Assembly (NCBI GenBank): GCA_028701335.1
Contig: JAQVQY010000004.1
Span: 12,037 to 46,668 of the forward strand
Origin: Eubacteriales bacterium
Lineage (GTDB): Bacteria > Bacillota > Clostridia > Christensenellales > Aristaeellaceae
Direction of reading: 5' to 3'
Length of the DNA: 34,632 nucleotides
Shown: positions 16,343 to 25,982 of the stretch, piece after piece
Position numbering within the stretch: position 1 is the stretch's first letter
How the letters are laid out: every line of letters starts with the position of its first letter
The notes under the pieces: model-generated
Database searches by the model: none
What the model saw: only the letters and a program-made list of their open reading frames with translations
What the model was told of the DNA's origin: nothing
Translations under genes and position numbers: made by a program

Positions 16343-16380
16343 TGGCCTCTCCTTTATAGCTTATCTCGGGTTCCCAAAAG

Positions 16381-16409
16381 AGTATAGACCATAGGACAGG
16401 GCAAATCAA
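16381..16409 (-). promoter_or_regulatory. Putative pyk promoter
   Basis: Minus strand TTGATT (16409-16404), 17 bp, TATACT (16386-16381). Confidence 0.5.
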
Positions 16410-16674
16410 GAAAGGGTTTGTTGCCGCCCTTCATTCAACACTGCTGGAAATTGCCATAACATGGGGCATAGGAGCCGCCGCTGGCCGGATGCTGACGCTG
16501 GCTGCATCCCATAGCGATGAGCAGCATGAGCGGCTGGTTGCGGCTTTCAGGGCACTGAGGGCAGGCGAAAATGCGGAGGAAGTCAAGGCGCTTCTCTCGC
16601 GCTTGGGCGGCTGAAGCGCAGCCGCCGCGGGGCTGGCCAAAAGCTTCATGCATTTCCGGGAACCAACGAGCACA

Positions 16675-16709
16675 AAAACGCCTGAAATCGTGATGAAATC
16701 AGGCGTTTT
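16675..16709 (-). terminator. Intrinsic terminator downstream of tRNA-Arg
   Basis: Perfect inverted repeat AAAACGCCTGA...TCAGGCGTTTT just after the tRNA 3' end on the minus strand. Confidence 0.8.
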
Positions 16710-16711
16710 GC

Positions 16712-16788
16712 TGGCGTTCCCGTCGGGATTCGAACCCAAGGCCTTTCGCTTAGGAGGCGAACGCTCTATCCAGCTGAGCTACGGGAAC
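16712..16788 (-). tRNA. tRNA-Arg (anticodon CCT)
   Basis: Minus strand GTTCCCGTAGCTCAGCTGGATAGAGCGTTCGCCTCCTAAGCGAAAGGCCTTGGGTTCGAATCCCGACGGGAACGCCA. Acceptor, D, anticodon (CTCCTAA loop) and T arms fold; CCA is encoded. Confidence 0.97.
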
Positions 16789-16818
16789 AAGGCCGCGGGG
16801 AACGCGGCAAGGCGCATT

Positions 16819-18762
16819 TTAGCACAACGCGTGGACAGGCGCAAGGCGGCCCATGGGGATGGCAGTGAGGTCCGACGCCTCAAACTCATCAAGGAAATCC
16901 TCATAGGGGACGGGGGTGATGTGGCGCTCCCAGTAGAGGGGCGGAGCGTCCTTCAGGCTTTCATAACGCTCCCTCAAAATGGCGCAAAGGTACTGGGCTT
17001 TACGCATGATGTGAGGGGAATTGAAAGCCTCCGGCAGTTCGTCCCCGGCCAGGAAGAGGGATTCAAAGATGCGCGCCCGGTCCTCCAGCGGAAAGGTGCG
17101 GGAATAGGCGTCGATGAACCAGGCATCCTCCGGATTTTCCCAGGCTTCCGGGTCATCAAAGGTATAGCGGGTGTCCGACAGCTCCAAGCCGTCTTCATCA
17201 TGGTAATCATAGTAGAAACCGGAATTTTCAGCCCCGGGCGGGCAGAGGAAAATCCAGTCAGACAGCAGGTCCCGCCCGACCGTTTCCGCGGGCATCGCCA
17301 GCCGGTCCTCAAAGAGGTGCATCAGCTCATGGGCCAGGCTTCTGGCGCCGCCCAGGGCGATGTAGCGCTCGTTCCCATGCATGGAGGCGAAGCCGCCCGG
17401 GGCAATGAGGCCATCCACCCCCCTGGTGCCGATGGGGCCTGAAAGGTAGACGGCCAGATGATCATAACCCGGCGTCAGCGTTTCCTGAAGCATCCCCGGC
17501 GGCAGGCGGTCCAGCTGCTCCTTGATGCTCATCAAGGAGACGGCCAGCGCCGGCTCCTCATCCAGAACCTGCCCATAATAAGTATCGTTCACAAAGCGCG
17601 CGCCTGCCTGGCGGATGTTGACCCGGATGCCATACTCCTCTATCAGGCTGGCCAGCGCGTCATTTTCCTCCCTGAGCCCTGATATGGTGGTCTGCGCCAT
17701 CCCGGCCGGTGCGCTGTGGGGCGACTGGCGATAGTCCCAGAGGTAGAGGCCAAAGCGGTTCAGTTCATACTGGTTGTCCGAAAGCACCGCGTAGCCCTGG
17801 TCAGAGAGCGCCACGCGGTCAAAGGTAATGGGCGTATCCCCTTGAGGCGCCTCAAGCTGCGCCACGACATTTCCTTTTTCCAGGTCAATGAGCCTCAGCG
17901 CCGGGCCCTCACCCCAGGCTTCGGTGATCAGGAGGCCCTGCTGGAAGCCCGCGACATACTCATCCTCCCGCCACGAGGAGAGGCGTATCACGCGCTCTTC
18001 GCCGGGAGCGGGCATAAAGAGGGCATCCCCGGGCCTGGTGGCATAGGCCAGGCCGCCGGTGGTCCCGATGAATCCTGCCATGACCGGGGTAAGCCGCGCT
18101 TGCCCCGAAGGGCCGACCGAAAAGAAGACCTCGTTACCCATACTGTTGGAAAACAGGGACAGCGCCTCACCCGATGGCTGAACGCCCAAAAAGCGGGAAA
18201 AATACCAGCCTGCCGGAAGCCCCGTGGGGTAAACGGCCGATTCCCCGGCCGCAAGATCAAAGCGGGTAAGGCCGGTACCCTCAAAACCGGCGCACCAGAG
18301 CGCCTGCCCTTTGGTGTCGGGGATAGCCAAATCAAAGCCGTCGGGCGGGGTAAATCGCAGGATTTCCTTCAAATCCTGGCCATAAACCGTGAGCCTCAGG
18401 TTCTCCTCGTGCAGGGTGTAGGGCTGCCCCGGCGCCCAGAAACCGATCTGCCAGATGTCGCCCCAGCCGGTGGTTTCAAGGGATATGGATTTAAGCGCCC
18501 GGGCGGAGCTTAAGTCATACAGGGTGAGGCTGCTTTCGGGCTGGTCCGGGCTGTTGCTGCGGATAAAGGCCAGCAGGTTCCCCTGCGCGGCCAGGGCCGC
18601 GTAATCCCCAAAGCCCCCGCCGGGAGAGAGTTCGTACACGTCCTCCTGAAAGGCCGGCCAGAACAGCCCCTGGAAGCGGGGCGCTGCGCCTGCGCGGGCC
18701 ACGGGCAGGATAAAAAGCACCGCCATCAGCGCAAAAAGCCACGCCTTAACCCGCCTTGCCAT
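16819..18762 (-). CDS. Secreted protein with HExxH zinc-metallopeptidase motif
   Basis: Start at 18762 (MARRVKAWLFALMAVLFILPVARAGA signal peptide, AAGGGGG RBS). Contains ARSLAHELMHLFEDRL (HELMH). The N-terminal ~350 aa look beta-rich and repetitive. Confidence 0.75.
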   Translation of the reverse strand: MARRVKAWLFALMAVLFILPVARAGAAPRFQGLFWPAFQEDVYELSPGGGFGDYAALAAQGNLLAFIRSNSPDQPESSLTLYDLSSARALKSISLETTGWGDIWQIGFWAPGQPYTLHEENLRLTVYGQDLKEILRFTPPDGFDLAIPDTKGQALWCAGFEGTGLTRFDLAAGESAVYPTGLPAGWYFSRFLGVQPSGEALSLFSNSMGNEVFFSVGPSGQARLTPVMAGFIGTTGGLAYATRPGDALFMPAPGEERVIRLSSWREDEYVAGFQQGLLITEAWGEGPALRLIDLEKGNVVAQLEAPQGDTPITFDRVALSDQGYAVLSDNQYELNRFGLYLWDYRQSPHSAPAGMAQTTISGLREENDALASLIEEYGIRVNIRQAGARFVNDTYYGQVLDEEPALAVSLMSIKEQLDRLPPGMLQETLTPGYDHLAVYLSGPIGTRGVDGLIAPGGFASMHGNERYIALGGARSLAHELMHLFEDRLAMPAETVGRDLLSDWIFLCPPGAENSGFYYDYHDEDGLELSDTRYTFDDPEAWENPEDAWFIDAYSRTFPLEDRARIFESLFLAGDELPEAFNSPHIMRKAQYLCAILRERYESLKDAPPLYWERHITPVPYEDFLDEFEASDLTAIPMGRLAPVHALC

Positions 18763-18824
18763 ACCGCACCCCCTTGTTTTGAGCCAACGTATCACGTGGG
18801 CCGGGTTTGCGTCAAGCAACGCGG

Positions 18825-18853
18825 TTGTCACCCTTGCGTCCACGCCTTATAAT
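18825..18853 (+). promoter_or_regulatory. Sigma-A-type promoter for DUF1292/uvrC
   Basis: TTGTCA (18825-18830), 17 bp, TATAAT (18848-18853), 29 nt before the DUF1292 ATG. Confidence 0.75.
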
Positions 18854-18881
18854 GAAAGGACAACGGAAGGGAGGCGGAAGC

Positions 18882-19172
18882 ATGTCAGAAGAAGAACGCC
18901 TGGACATCATTGAGGGCATGGATGAGGACGGCAACCGGGTGATGTTGGTGGTAGAGAAATATTTCTATTACAACGGGGACGAGTATGTGCTCTTAAGGCC
19001 CCAGGATGAGGAGGAAATGCCTGCGGACAAGGCCACCCGATACGTGATGCGGGTGAGGGTGACCGAGGAGGATGGCGAGGAAATCGAGGAGTTTGAGCCG
19101 GTAGACGAGGCGCTGGCCCAGCGGCTTTTCCCCGTAATCAAGGCCCAGTGGCAGGGCGGCCAGGATGATTGA
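18882..19172 (+). CDS. DUF1292 domain-containing protein
   Basis: 96 aa acidic MSEEERLDIIEGMDEDGNRVMLVVEKYFYYNGDEYVLLRP...; RBS GGGAGGCGG. Confidence 0.85.
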   Translation: MSEEERLDIIEGMDEDGNRVMLVVEKYFYYNGDEYVLLRPQDEEEMPADKATRYVMRVRVTEEDGEEIEEFEPVDEALAQRLFPVIKAQWQGGQDD

Positions 19173-19193
19173 CCCGGGGAACCCATTTTATTA

Positions 19194-21032
19194 ATGACTG
19201 ATGAGCTGAAAACCAAGCTGGCGCTCCTGCCCGCTTCTCCCGGCTGCTACCTGTTCAAGCAGGGGGAGCAGATCCTCTATGTGGGCAAGGCTGTGAACCT
19301 GCAAAACCGGGTGCGCAGCTATTTCGCCGCCAATATCCCCTCCCCCAAGGTGCGGGCGCTGATGGCCCGGGTGGACGACCTGGAGGTGATCCTGGCGGCC
19401 AGTGAGCTGGAAGCGCTGATGCTGGAGAGCAACCTCATCAAGCTGCACCGCCCCTATTACAACATCAAACTGACCGATGACAAAAACTACCCCTATATCC
19501 GCATCACCCTGAACGAGCCTTACCCCAGGCTGGGCGTGGCGCGCAAGGTGGAGGATGACGGGGCGAAGTACTTTGGCCCCTACATCGGCACCGGGGCCAT
19601 CCGGCAGGTGATGGGGCTTTTGCGAAAAGTCTTCCCCATGCGCACCTGCCACTTGAATCTCCCCCTGCCCCGGCCACAGAGGCCCTGCCTGAGCTATGAA
19701 CTGGGGCAGTGCCTGGGCCCGTGCGGGGAGAAATGCACGCTGGAGGAATACCGCCAGGTGGCCGAGGAGACGGTGGCGTTCCTGAAGGGGCGCTATAAGC
19801 CTGTGGTGGATAAGCTGACCCGGATGATGGAGCAGGCGGCGTTGGAACTGCAGTTTGAGCGGGCGGCGGAACTCAGGGATGCCATTAAGGATGTGGAGGG
19901 CCTCATGGCACGCCAGAACGCCCAGCAGGTGGTGGGCGTGGACCAGGATGTGATCGCCGCGGCCCAGGACGGGCTGGACGCCATGGCCCAGGTGCTCCTG
20001 GTGCGCGGCGGCAAGATGATCTCCGCTGAGTCCTTCGCCCTGCCCCGGGAGGGGGCCGAGCCGCTGGAAGAGGTGGTTTCCGCCTTTATCCAGCAGTATT
20101 ACGAAGGCCGCCAGCCCCCCCGGGAAGTGGTGGCCCAGGCAGCGGACGACGCGCAGGTCCTGGAGGCGTGGCTCAAGGACAAGCGCGGGGACGCCTTTAC
20201 CCTCACCATCCCCCAGCGCGGGGGCAAGCGGCAGCTGGTGGAAAACGCCCTGGAAAACGCCCGGGACGCGTTGACCCGCCGGAACGCCCGGGACCAGGTG
20301 GTCTTTGAGCGCACCATCGGCGCCAGCCGGGAGCTGGCCGCCGCGCTCATCCTGCCGGAAGTGCCACGGCGCATCGAGGGCTTTGACATCTCCAACACCC
20401 AGGGCGCCCAGTCAGTGGCCAGCATGGTGGTGTTTATCGACGGGGAACCGGCGAAGAAGGAATACCGCCACTTCCGCATCAGGACGGTGGAGGGCATTGA
20501 TGACTTCGCCAGCATGAACGAGGTGCTGGAGCGCAGATTGAAGCGTTCTTTGCCAGGCCTGGAGAAACTCTGGCCGAAGCCTGATTTGATATTGGTGGAC
20601 GGGGGGCCGGAGCAACTGGCCTCTGCCCTCAGGGCCCGGGACGGCCTGGGGCTGGATATCCCCATATTCGGCCTGGCCAAGCGGATGGAGGAGATCTATC
20701 TGCCAAACGAGAGCGAGCCCATCCTGTTGGATCGGCACTCCCCGGCCCTGCACCTGATCCAGCGCATCCGGGATGAGGCGCACCGCTTTGCCATCACCCA
20801 CCACCGCAGCCTCCGCAGCAAAGCCACGGTGCGCTCGCGCCTGGAGGAGGTGCCGGGCATCGGCCCGGCCCGCAGGCGCGCGCTGCTGGCGGCCTTCCGC
20901 AGCATCAGGGGCGTATCTGAGCAAAGCGCGGAGGAGCTGGCAAAGGTCAAGGGCATGACCCGGGAGGCGGCGCAGAGGCTGTATGGCGCGCTGCACGAAA
21001 AGCCAGGGCAGGGAGATATACAGGATGCATGA
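19194..21032 (+). CDS. uvrC: Excinuclease ABC subunit C
   Basis: GIY-YIG N-terminus (PGCYLFKQGEQILYVGKAVNLQNRVRSYF), UVR motif, RNase H-like domain (RRIEGFDISNTQGAQSVASMVVF), helix-hairpin-helix C-terminus. Confidence 0.98.
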   Translation: MTDELKTKLALLPASPGCYLFKQGEQILYVGKAVNLQNRVRSYFAANIPSPKVRALMARVDDLEVILAASELEALMLESNLIKLHRPYYNIKLTDDKNYPYIRITLNEPYPRLGVARKVEDDGAKYFGPYIGTGAIRQVMGLLRKVFPMRTCHLNLPLPRPQRPCLSYELGQCLGPCGEKCTLEEYRQVAEETVAFLKGRYKPVVDKLTRMMEQAALELQFERAAELRDAIKDVEGLMARQNAQQVVGVDQDVIAAAQDGLDAMAQVLLVRGGKMISAESFALPREGAEPLEEVVSAFIQQYYEGRQPPREVVAQAADDAQVLEAWLKDKRGDAFTLTIPQRGGKRQLVENALENARDALTRRNARDQVVFERTIGASRELAAALILPEVPRRIEGFDISNTQGAQSVASMVVFIDGEPAKKEYRHFRIRTVEGIDDFASMNEVLERRLKRSLPGLEKLWPKPDLILVDGGPEQLASALRARDGLGLDIPIFGLAKRMEEIYLPNESEPILLDRHSPALHLIQRIRDEAHRFAITHHRSLRSKATVRSRLEEVPGIGPARRRALLAAFRSIRGVSEQSAEELAKVKGMTREAAQRLYGALHEKPGQGDIQDA

Positions 21033-22497
21033 AAAACAAAGGACCAATCGTTTGATTGATAAGCGGCGCCGCTGGCGGGCTGTGTTGGCGGGGTTCCTGG
21101 CGGGGGTGTTCCTGCTTTCCCCGGTGTTGGCGGAGACCGGCGGCCTGGCGGGGGAAGCCAGCCTGGAGATCGCCGCCTGGCCGGACCTGGCCCAGGAATC
21201 CTTTTTGGCCATGCAGGAGTGGCTGAGCGGCTTAAGCCTTAAGCTGTATGCCGGGGAGGGCCGGAGCGCCTTCACCCTGCTTGACTCAGGGCGGGAGGTG
21301 CTGAGGGCTGACAGCCGGCAGGCAGGCGGGGAGCACAGCCTCCTGCTCACGGTGCCGGGGGCGCTTGCCCCCACGGAATACCTGGGGACCCTGGACGCGC
21401 AGCCCCTGGAGACGCTTTTTGGTGCGCCGGCGCTGCCGGATTTTACCGGCATCCCCGAAGCCCTGCCGGGCCTCACCCAGGCGCTGCTGGAAGGGCTAAA
21501 GCCTTTTGAGGTGAGCCAGGCCACCAGGACCACCATTAAAAGGGTGGGCCGCGCGGAAAGCCGGCTGAACCATGCCCTGAGCGCAGATGAGGCCAACGCT
21601 TGGTGGCAGGCGGCCCTGCCCAATGTGCGGGTGATTGTTCAGGAGGGCATGGCAGGCCTTCCCCGCGCCTGGCGGGAAAAAGCGGACCAGGCCCTGTCCA
21701 CCTTCCGGTTTACGGGTAAACTCACCTTACGGCGCCTGCTGGACGAGGCAGAAGGCGATCTGGGATTTCAGGTGACGGCCGGGATCGAGGTTTTTGGCGA
21801 GGCCAGGAAATTGGACCTCACCGCGGGTTACCGGGCGGAAACGGGCTTGTACATCAGCTTTAAACTCCCCGCGGCCCGGGGGCGGGACAAGCTGGAAGCG
21901 CTGGTTTCCCTGGCTTTCACCCAAAAGGAGGATGTGTCACACATCAAAGGGGATTACAGCCTGAGCGAAGTGCTGGAAGGGGACAAGCGTGTCCTGAGCG
22001 GCAAGATCGACCTGGCCCGGACCCCTGAGCCAGGGGGCGGGCGCCTGACGGGTACGCTGACAGTCCTGGCCCGCTATGCCGGCAGCGTGACGCTCAAGCG
22101 GGATCACCTCCTGAAGCCTGATGTTATGCTGCTGGCGGATGGGATAGCCGGGACGCTCAACTGGACGGAAGCCGAGGGGAAAACGGCGCTGAGGGATTTG
22201 ACGCTCAGCCTTCGTTTGAGCCCGGGGGCGGCGCCGGAGGAGACAGCGCCCCAGGCCCGGGTGGACTTAAGGGAAGCGCCCCAGGCGGCACGGGAACACG
22301 CCGCCCGGCAGGCGGCTGAGGCGCTGGTACCTTATCTTCAGGAGAGGACGCTCCAGATGCCACAGGATACCCGGCTATTGGTTTTACACGATTGGGGGCG
22401 TGTGCGCCGCGCCTTGATGGAGAGCAGCACACAGCTGCTCCCGGGCAGCGGACCAGGCGCCTACACCGTGACGGAAGACACGGACACTCTACCCTAA
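21025..22497 (+). CDS. Secreted or membrane-anchored protein of unknown function
   Basis: MHEKQRTNRLIDKRRRWRAVLAGFLAGVFLLSPVLAE signal/anchor. ATG overlaps the uvrC stop. Confidence 0.75.
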   Translation: MHEKQRTNRLIDKRRRWRAVLAGFLAGVFLLSPVLAETGGLAGEASLEIAAWPDLAQESFLAMQEWLSGLSLKLYAGEGRSAFTLLDSGREVLRADSRQAGGEHSLLLTVPGALAPTEYLGTLDAQPLETLFGAPALPDFTGIPEALPGLTQALLEGLKPFEVSQATRTTIKRVGRAESRLNHALSADEANAWWQAALPNVRVIVQEGMAGLPRAWREKADQALSTFRFTGKLTLRRLLDEAEGDLGFQVTAGIEVFGEARKLDLTAGYRAETGLYISFKLPAARGRDKLEALVSLAFTQKEDVSHIKGDYSLSEVLEGDKRVLSGKIDLARTPEPGGGRLTGTLTVLARYAGSVTLKRDHLLKPDVMLLADGIAGTLNWTEAEGKTALRDLTLSLRLSPGAAPEETAPQARVDLREAPQAAREHAARQAAEALVPYLQERTLQMPQDTRLLVLHDWGRVRRALMESSTQLLPGSGPGAYTVTEDTDTLP

Positions 22498-22513
22498 GCA
22501 AGGAGGAAACACC

Positions 22514-24064
22514 ATGAAAAAAGCGCTGTCGCTTCTGCTGTCGGCCCTTATGCTACTGGCAGCCCTGCCCGCCCTGGCCCAGGAATATACCCTGGACGAA
22601 AAGCTCATCAAGCAGGTACAGGATGGCTCGGGCCTCAGGGCGGCCATCACCTTTGAAAAAACCGGCGGAGCCCTCTCGCTGCTTGACGCCGCCGCCAACG
22701 CGGCGCTTAATGTTCTGGCCCAGGGCAGCGTGCTGGAAATCCGTTACCTAAGCGGTGTGGGCACGCTCAAGGGCAAGGAAGACCTGGAGATCACCCTGAG
22801 CCGCGGCACCCAGCCGCTGGCCGACTTGAGATATCTGAAAGACACCCAGCTGGAGGCCCTCACCTCCACGCTGCTTTCCGGCGTCGGCTATGCCGATGTG
22901 CGGGACGGCGGTGTGCTTCTGGCCCTGATGACGGGGCAGGATGTAGTGTGGCCGCCGGTTGAGGGTGTCCTTATCAAATTAAACACCGCCGAGTCCACCT
23001 GGCAGGCGGCGGCGGGCAGGAAGCTGGACGCCTACACAGCCAAGATGTCGCTGTGGCTGCAGGGCTACACCCAGACCAGCACCCAGCGGGATGAGGCCAA
23101 CAACCTGCTAACCAGAATCGATATCTCCATCCCCCCGGAGCCCCTGAAGAGCCAGATCAAGCAGCTGATGCTGGACGTCTACAATGACGCCGAGCTACTG
23201 GCCCTCCTGGCCCAGGAGCTGGACGGGCGCCAGGCAGCGGCCTACCTGCAGCCCGGCATGATGAACAGCTTCTTCACCTCCCTTGACCAGCTTAAGCTTT
23301 CAGGCAATGTGGAGTCCTCCCGGGTCTTTGACCGGGAGGCCCGGCTGGTGGAAAGCCGGCTGGCGCTGCCCCTGGGCGGCGCGCGGGGAATCACGCGGTT
23401 GACGCATGAGTACAGTCTTGACGCGGACGCGGCTGAGACCAACACCTGGCGGCTTGACATGCGGCCGGAAAATGAGGAAAACACCACCGGCGCCGTCCAC
23501 CTGCTGACATACGCCGGCGGCAGCCTGGCCGACGCGCCGGAGAGCCAGGCCTACACCGGCAGCTACAGCTTCACCCCGGAGGCGGGGCAGGCGGGCTTCA
23601 CCGTGGATGAAGGCCAGACGCCGGCCGTGGCTTTAGCTTACAACTTCAACCTGTTTATCAGCCCCGGCGAGGAGGTCATGGACCCGGCTACCCGGAGAAG
23701 CATCCGTGAGGATGAGATCACCCTGGTGCTGACCCCCCAGGGGGAGGACGCCCCAGCTGCCCAGTCCTTCCAGCTGAAAATGCGCCTGGAAAGCGGCGAG
23801 CGGACCAACTCCGCCACCTCCTTCAAGGGCACCCTCACCTGGCAGGACCAGGAAACCGAGGGCCTGCTCACTGCCGCCATCAACGGCACTTCCGCCCCGC
23901 CCTGGCAGATCCCCGATGTGGCTCTGACCGGCCTCACCCGGGTGGACACCATGACGCAGACCCAATTGGATGCCCTGGGAGAGCAGGTGCAGCAGACGCT
24001 TGAAAGCGCCCTCACCCAGTTGCTCTTAAGGCTCACCGCGCCGCTTCCCACCGCGGCGCCTTAA
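22514..24064 (+). CDS. Secreted protein of unknown function
   Basis: MKKALSLLLSALMLLAALPALAQE signal peptide; RBS AAGGAGGAAACACC-ATG; 516 aa. Confidence 0.8.
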   Translation: MKKALSLLLSALMLLAALPALAQEYTLDEKLIKQVQDGSGLRAAITFEKTGGALSLLDAAANAALNVLAQGSVLEIRYLSGVGTLKGKEDLEITLSRGTQPLADLRYLKDTQLEALTSTLLSGVGYADVRDGGVLLALMTGQDVVWPPVEGVLIKLNTAESTWQAAAGRKLDAYTAKMSLWLQGYTQTSTQRDEANNLLTRIDISIPPEPLKSQIKQLMLDVYNDAELLALLAQELDGRQAAAYLQPGMMNSFFTSLDQLKLSGNVESSRVFDREARLVESRLALPLGGARGITRLTHEYSLDADAAETNTWRLDMRPENEENTTGAVHLLTYAGGSLADAPESQAYTGSYSFTPEAGQAGFTVDEGQTPAVALAYNFNLFISPGEEVMDPATRRSIREDEITLVLTPQGEDAPAAQSFQLKMRLESGERTNSATSFKGTLTWQDQETEGLLTAAINGTSAPPWQIPDVALTGLTRVDTMTQTQLDALGEQVQQTLESALTQLLLRLTAPLPTAAP

Positions 24065-24080
24065 GGCGCCAGGACAAGCC

Positions 24081-24117
24081 CGGGAAGGCAGGCGTTAAAG
24101 CCCGCCTTCCCGTTTTT
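24081..24117 (+). terminator. Intrinsic terminator
   Basis: CGGGAAGGCAGGCGTTAAAGCCCGCCTTCCCGTTTTT after the stop at 24064. Confidence 0.88.
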
Positions 24118-24180
24118 AACCCTTGACATTTACGCCCAGGCCCGGAACATGGTATATTGTGCCCGGACTGGAGGATTTTT

Positions 24181-25443
24181 ATGGCATCGTTTGTGGACAG
24201 GGCGCCGATTGAGCTTAAGGCCGGTGACGGCGGCGACGGCGCGGTCTCCTTTCACCGGGAGAAATATGTGCAAAAAGGCGGGCCCGACGGCGGGGACGGC
24301 GGCAAGGGCGGGGATGTGGTGCTCCTGGCCGACCACAACCTGCATACGCTCCTGGACTTCCGCTACAAGCGCAAGCACCAGGCGGCAAACGGGATGCAGG
24401 GCAGCTCGGCCCGTAAATCCGGCAAGGGCGGGGAAGACCTGGTGATCAGGGTGCCTGTTGGGACCCTGGTGAAGCTGAAAGACACGGACGCCGTGGTGGC
24501 GGATATGTTTGAGCCGGGCCAAAAGCGGGTGCTGCTTCAGGGCGGCCGGGGCGGCTGGGGCAACGCACACTTTGCCACCCCCACCCGGCAGGCGCCCTCC
24601 TTTGCCAAGCCAGGCATCAAAACGCGCTGGCACGATTTTGTGCTGGAGCTGCGCACCATTGCGGACGTGGGGCTGGTGGGCTACCCCAACGCGGGGAAGA
24701 GCAGCCTCCTGGCCCGCATCACCGCCGCGCGCCCCAAGATCGCGAACTATCCCTTCACCACGCTCACGCCAAACCTGGGCATCGCCAGCCACAAGGGTGT
24801 GGATTTCGCCATCGCGGATATCCCCGGGCTTATCGAGGGAGCCAGCGAGGGAGCCGGCCTGGGCTTTGCTTTTCTAAGGCATGTGGAAAGGACCAGGCTG
24901 CTGCTCCAGGTGGTGGACGCCTCAGGCCAGGAGGGGCGGGAACCAAAGGATGACCTTAAGGCCATTGACAACGAGCTGGCCCGCTACGGTGATCTGGCCG
25001 CCAGGGAACGCATCGTGGTGGCCAACAAGATGGACCTGCCGGAGAGTAATAAGCACCTGGAGGCGGTCAGGGAAGCGGCGGGCGGGCGGCCGGTGTTCCC
25101 GGTGAGCGCCGCCACAGGGGAGGGCCTTGAAGCGATGCTGGACGCTGTGACAGCCGAACTGGCCAAGCTGCCCCCGGCGGCGCCGGTGCAGGAGGAGCCT
25201 TTCCTGGAGGAAGAGCGCCTGAGGGGCTGGGAGGTCAGCCGGGATACAGACGGGGCCTTCCTTGTCAGCGGCAACTCCATGGACAGCCTGCTATTGGCGG
25301 TCAACTTTGATGACTTTGAGAGCATGCGCTGGTTCCACAGGACGCTGAGAGCTTCGGGTGTCATCGACCGCCTGAGGGAAATGGGCGCCCAGGAAGGCGA
25401 CACCGTGCGCATGGGGGATACGGAGTTTGACTTTGTCGAGTGA
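24181..25443 (+). CDS. obgE: Obg-family GTPase ObgE/CgtA
   Basis: Obg fold MASFVDRAPIELKAGDGGDGAVSFHREKYV, G1 GYPNAGKSS, DIPGLIEGASEGAGLG, C-terminal OCT domain. RBS GGAGG. Confidence 0.98.
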   Translation: MASFVDRAPIELKAGDGGDGAVSFHREKYVQKGGPDGGDGGKGGDVVLLADHNLHTLLDFRYKRKHQAANGMQGSSARKSGKGGEDLVIRVPVGTLVKLKDTDAVVADMFEPGQKRVLLQGGRGGWGNAHFATPTRQAPSFAKPGIKTRWHDFVLELRTIADVGLVGYPNAGKSSLLARITAARPKIANYPFTTLTPNLGIASHKGVDFAIADIPGLIEGASEGAGLGFAFLRHVERTRLLLQVVDASGQEGREPKDDLKAIDNELARYGDLAARERIVVANKMDLPESNKHLEAVREAAGGRPVFPVSAATGEGLEAMLDAVTAELAKLPPAAPVQEEPFLEEERLRGWEVSRDTDGAFLVSGNSMDSLLLAVNFDDFESMRWFHRTLRASGVIDRLREMGAQEGDTVRMGDTEFDFVE

Positions 25444-25981
25444 ATTGGGGCTTGCCCTCATCCCGCCCAGCCTGGACTATGAAGCGCAGATCCTGGCCTA
25501 CCGGGAAGAGTTGTGGCAGGCGGATGGGCATCATCTTCAGGGAGTGGGCGGCCTGGATGAGTTGACGGTACCCGGATGGCTGGATCTGCTTGAAAGGAAG
25601 AGCAAGCCGGAAACCTGCCCTGAGGGGCTGGTGCCCGACAGCGTGTTCCTGTGCGTAAGGGTAAAGGATAACCGACTGGTGGGCATCATCAACATCCGGC
25701 ATACCTTGAACGACTATTTAAGCCGCTTCGGCGGGCACATCGGCTACGCCATCAGGCCTGATGAGCGGCGCAAGGGCTACGCTGAGGAGCAATTGCGCCT
25801 GGGCCTGGTGGAATGCCAAAAACTGGGAATCGACCCCGTGCTGCTCACCTGCCTTACAGACAACGCCGCTTCCCGCCGCACCATCATTAAAAACGGCGGC
25901 GTTTATGAGGGCATCGCGGCACGGGACGACGGCAGCCGCTTTGAGCGCTACTGGATAGACCTGAGCGGAAGGAAGGATTAA
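25427..25981 (+). CDS. GNAT-family N-acetyltransferase
   Basis: GHIGYAIRPDERRKGYAEEQLRLGLVECQKLGIDPVLLTCLTDNAASRRTIIKNGG. TTG start overlaps the obgE end. Confidence 0.88.
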   Translation: MTLSSELGLALIPPSLDYEAQILAYREELWQADGHHLQGVGGLDELTVPGWLDLLERKSKPETCPEGLVPDSVFLCVRVKDNRLVGIINIRHTLNDYLSRFGGHIGYAIRPDERRKGYAEEQLRLGLVECQKLGIDPVLLTCLTDNAASRRTIIKNGGVYEGIAARDDGSRFERYWIDLSGRKD

Positions 25982-25982
25982 C

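Noticed and set aside
16431-16739. Minus-strand ORFs of 102 and 72 aa next to the tRNA
   Set aside because: The 102-aa ORF runs through the tRNA terminator and 3' end; no family-like sequence. The opposite-strand frame at 16441-16614 looks more protein-like.
20412-21623. 403-aa minus-strand ORF
   Set aside because: Antisense to uvrC and the following gene; no RBS or domain-like content.
24123-24158. TTGACA...TATATT as the obgE promoter
   Set aside because: The two hexamers are 24 bp apart, too far for a standard sigma-A promoter; the true -35 cannot be assigned by eye.
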